From: Coriobacteriales bacterium
GTDB taxonomy: Bacteria > Actinomycetota > Coriobacteriia > Coriobacteriales > UBA8131
Reading direction: 5' to 3'
DNA: 7,363 nucleotides
Assembly: GCA_031282085.1 (NCBI GenBank)
Contig: JAITEK010000042.1
Coordinates: 1-7,363, forward strand
Shown piece by piece: positions 6,108 through 7,363 of this stretch; the first letter of the stretch is position 1, and each line of letters opens with the position of its first letter. The translations under genes and the position numbers were made by a program. The notes beneath the pieces were generated by a model. It saw only the letters and a program-made list of their open reading frames with translations. It had not been told where the DNA came from and searched no databases.

Positions 6108-7358
6108 TTATAGGAGCCCAACCGGCAGGATTGTCGAGTCATTGCCAACGGGGACAACGTCGGTGGCTTGACAAATCAATGCTCCCGTTCCGCGCAGTCT
6201 TCCTGTTATGGTGTCCAGTTTGGTAAATACCTGAGTGTCAGCATAGTGTGGGTTGGTGGTCTTTTTGATTTCAACAGGGTACAGCGCGTCACCGACCTCA
6301 AAAACCAGGTCTATCTCATTTTTGTGCGAATCCCGATAGAAGTAGATAGGTGGTTCCTTGCCGACATTGTAATAACTCTTGATGATCTCACTGACAACAA
6401 AGGTTTCAAAAAACGCCCCGGACGCAGCACCGGCTTCAAGCGTTTCTGCGTTCGGCCAACGTGTCAGGTACGCCGCAAGCCCGGTCTCAAGAAAATAGAG
6501 CTTGGGAGTCTTTGTGGTGGTCTTAATCTGATTGGTGTGATAGGGCCGAAGCAAAAACACAAGGCCGGATGCAATCAAAACAGAAAGCCATCTTTTAACA
6601 GTCGGAGCAGAGACTCCAACCTCTTTGCTGATAGTATCCAGATTCAACAGTTGCGCGGTATTTGCGGCTATCACCCGCATGAAATTAAGAAAGCTAAGCT
6701 CATCACCGATCTGCGTAAGACTGCGAACGTCGCGCTCGATGTATGTTCTTATGTATGACGAGTAGAAGATGTCGCGGTCAATGGTTTCGTCAGCCCAGAT
6801 TCGGGGCATACTACCACGATATATCAGCGGCCAGACACTCGCATCGCTTCGGTCGTATGATAATGCCCGGGAGATAAAGTCTTTACTGGGAAGGAACGGA
6901 TCGAAAAACTCAAGACCACGGAGTTCGCGAGCGGACAATCCCAGCATAGGCAGCACGGCGATACGCCCGGCAAGGGATTCCGTCACGCCTTTCATCAATT
7001 CGAATTGCTGAGAGCCCGTCAGGTAGTAAAGCCCGTGACCGCCATCGCTGTCGATTCTCATCTTCAGATACACGAGCAGATCTGTGGCGTACTGTATCTC
7101 ATCCAAGATTACGGGTGGTTGATTAGCGTCCAAAAAGCCCGAAGGATTAAGCAGCGCCGATTCTCGCAGGAGAAGATCGTCAAAAGTCAGGTATTTGGCT
7201 TCAAGAACTTTTGACAACACGGTTGTCTTGCCAACCTGTCTTGGCCCCGTAACTATCAGAGCAGGAAACGTGCTGCCCACGCGTCTGATGGTCTCAGCAA
7301 TAGCTCGAGGATAATAGCGCACGGCACACTCCCTGTCTCTCTTGTTAAAATCAAACAT
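6108..7358 (-). CDS. AAA+ ATPase with a DUF4143-type C-terminal domain
   Basis: The 416-residue product belongs to the widespread AAA_14/DUF4143 ATPases of archaea and bacteria, whose cellular role is unknown. The P-loop domain opens with YYPRAI (15-20), then Walker A GPRQVGKTT (38-46), Walker B VILDEIQ (83-89), the sensor segment YYLTGSQQF (111-119) and ESLAGR (127-132). A winged-helix region follows (about 235-272, TISKEVGVSAPTVKRWL). The C-terminus has the restriction-endonuclease-like pattern FFETFVVSEI (316-325), NEIDLVFE (347-354) and PVEIKKT (361-367), suggesting a PD-(D/E)xK fold. An in-frame TAG directly precedes the ATG at 7358, so no longer form exists. An alternative GTG at 7322 has AGGGAG 6 nt upstream and would begin VRYYPRAI, closer to the family's usual start. 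The gene is more AT-rich than its neighbours, suggesting horizontal acquisition. Family assignment is secure; start and function are not. Confidence 0.93.
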   Translation of the reverse strand: MFDFNKRDRECAVRYYPRAIAETIRRVGSTFPALIVTGPRQVGKTTVLSKVLEAKYLTFDDLLLRESALLNPSGFLDANQPPVILDEIQYATDLLVYLKMRIDSDGGHGLYYLTGSQQFELMKGVTESLAGRIAVLPMLGLSARELRGLEFFDPFLPSKDFISRALSYDRSDASVWPLIYRGSMPRIWADETIDRDIFYSSYIRTYIERDVRSLTQIGDELSFLNFMRVIAANTAQLLNLDTISKEVGVSAPTVKRWLSVLIASGLVFLLRPYHTNQIKTTTKTPKLYFLETGLAAYLTRWPNAETLEAGAASGAFFETFVVSEIIKSYYNVGKEPPIYFYRDSHKNEIDLVFEVGDALYPVEIKKTTNPHYADTQVFTKLDTITGRLRGTGALICQATDVVPVGNDSTILPVGLL

Positions 7359-7363
7359 CTAAT

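Noticed and set aside
5965..6171. Small plus- and minus-strand open frames in the gap downstream of the ATPase gene
   Set aside because: They have no credible ribosome binding site or domain, and they overlap the palindromic repeat and the ATPase gene's 3' end.

Overview
The window looks like a stretch of a GC-rich chromosome from an actinobacterium. Two things support this. Diaminopimelate decarboxylase (lysA) lies directly downstream of arginyl-tRNA synthetase (argS) on the same strand, an order known from corynebacteria and mycobacteria. The promoters are simple TATAAT-type, and one gene appears to be leaderless. The style of the sequences, with moderately high GC and a membrane-anchored M23 protein, would fit Coriobacteriia, but that class assignment is a guess from the sequence alone.

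Layout, left to right. At 1-1088 (minus) is the 5' part of lysA, cut by the left edge. A 245-bp gap follows, holding the lysA promoter and a palindromic repeat. At 1334-3031 (minus) is a complete argS. A divergent control region of about 260 bp holds an argS promoter, a perfect 10-bp inverted repeat and a promoter for the plus-strand pair. That pair is a short NfeD-family membrane protein (3293-3745) and an SPFH/stomatin-type protein (3819-4766). Converging on it, with only 14 bp between stop codons, is a membrane-anchored protein with a degenerate M23 (LytM-like) domain at 4781-5884 (minus). A 223-bp gap with a second copy of the palindromic repeat leads to an AAA+ ATPase with a DUF4143-type C-terminus at 6108-7358 (minus). 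This last gene is visibly more AT-rich than the rest and was probably acquired by transfer.

Functionally, argS and lysA are housekeeping genes: translation, and lysine supply from the diaminopimelate (cell-wall precursor) branch. The NfeD and SPFH proteins very probably work as a pair in membrane microdomain organisation. The M23-like protein probably acts at the cell wall, as a hydrolase or, given its altered metal site, as a scaffold or regulator. The ATPase belongs to a widespread family whose cellular role is not established.

No CRISPR array, rRNA, tRNA or transposase gene was seen. I did not find a convincing new multi-gene system. The most notable unexplained structures are two copies of a 27-bp palindromic repeat whose stems differ by a compensatory base-pair swap, the perfect inverted repeat in the argS/nfeD divergent region, and the M23-like domain lacking the usual first histidine ligand.
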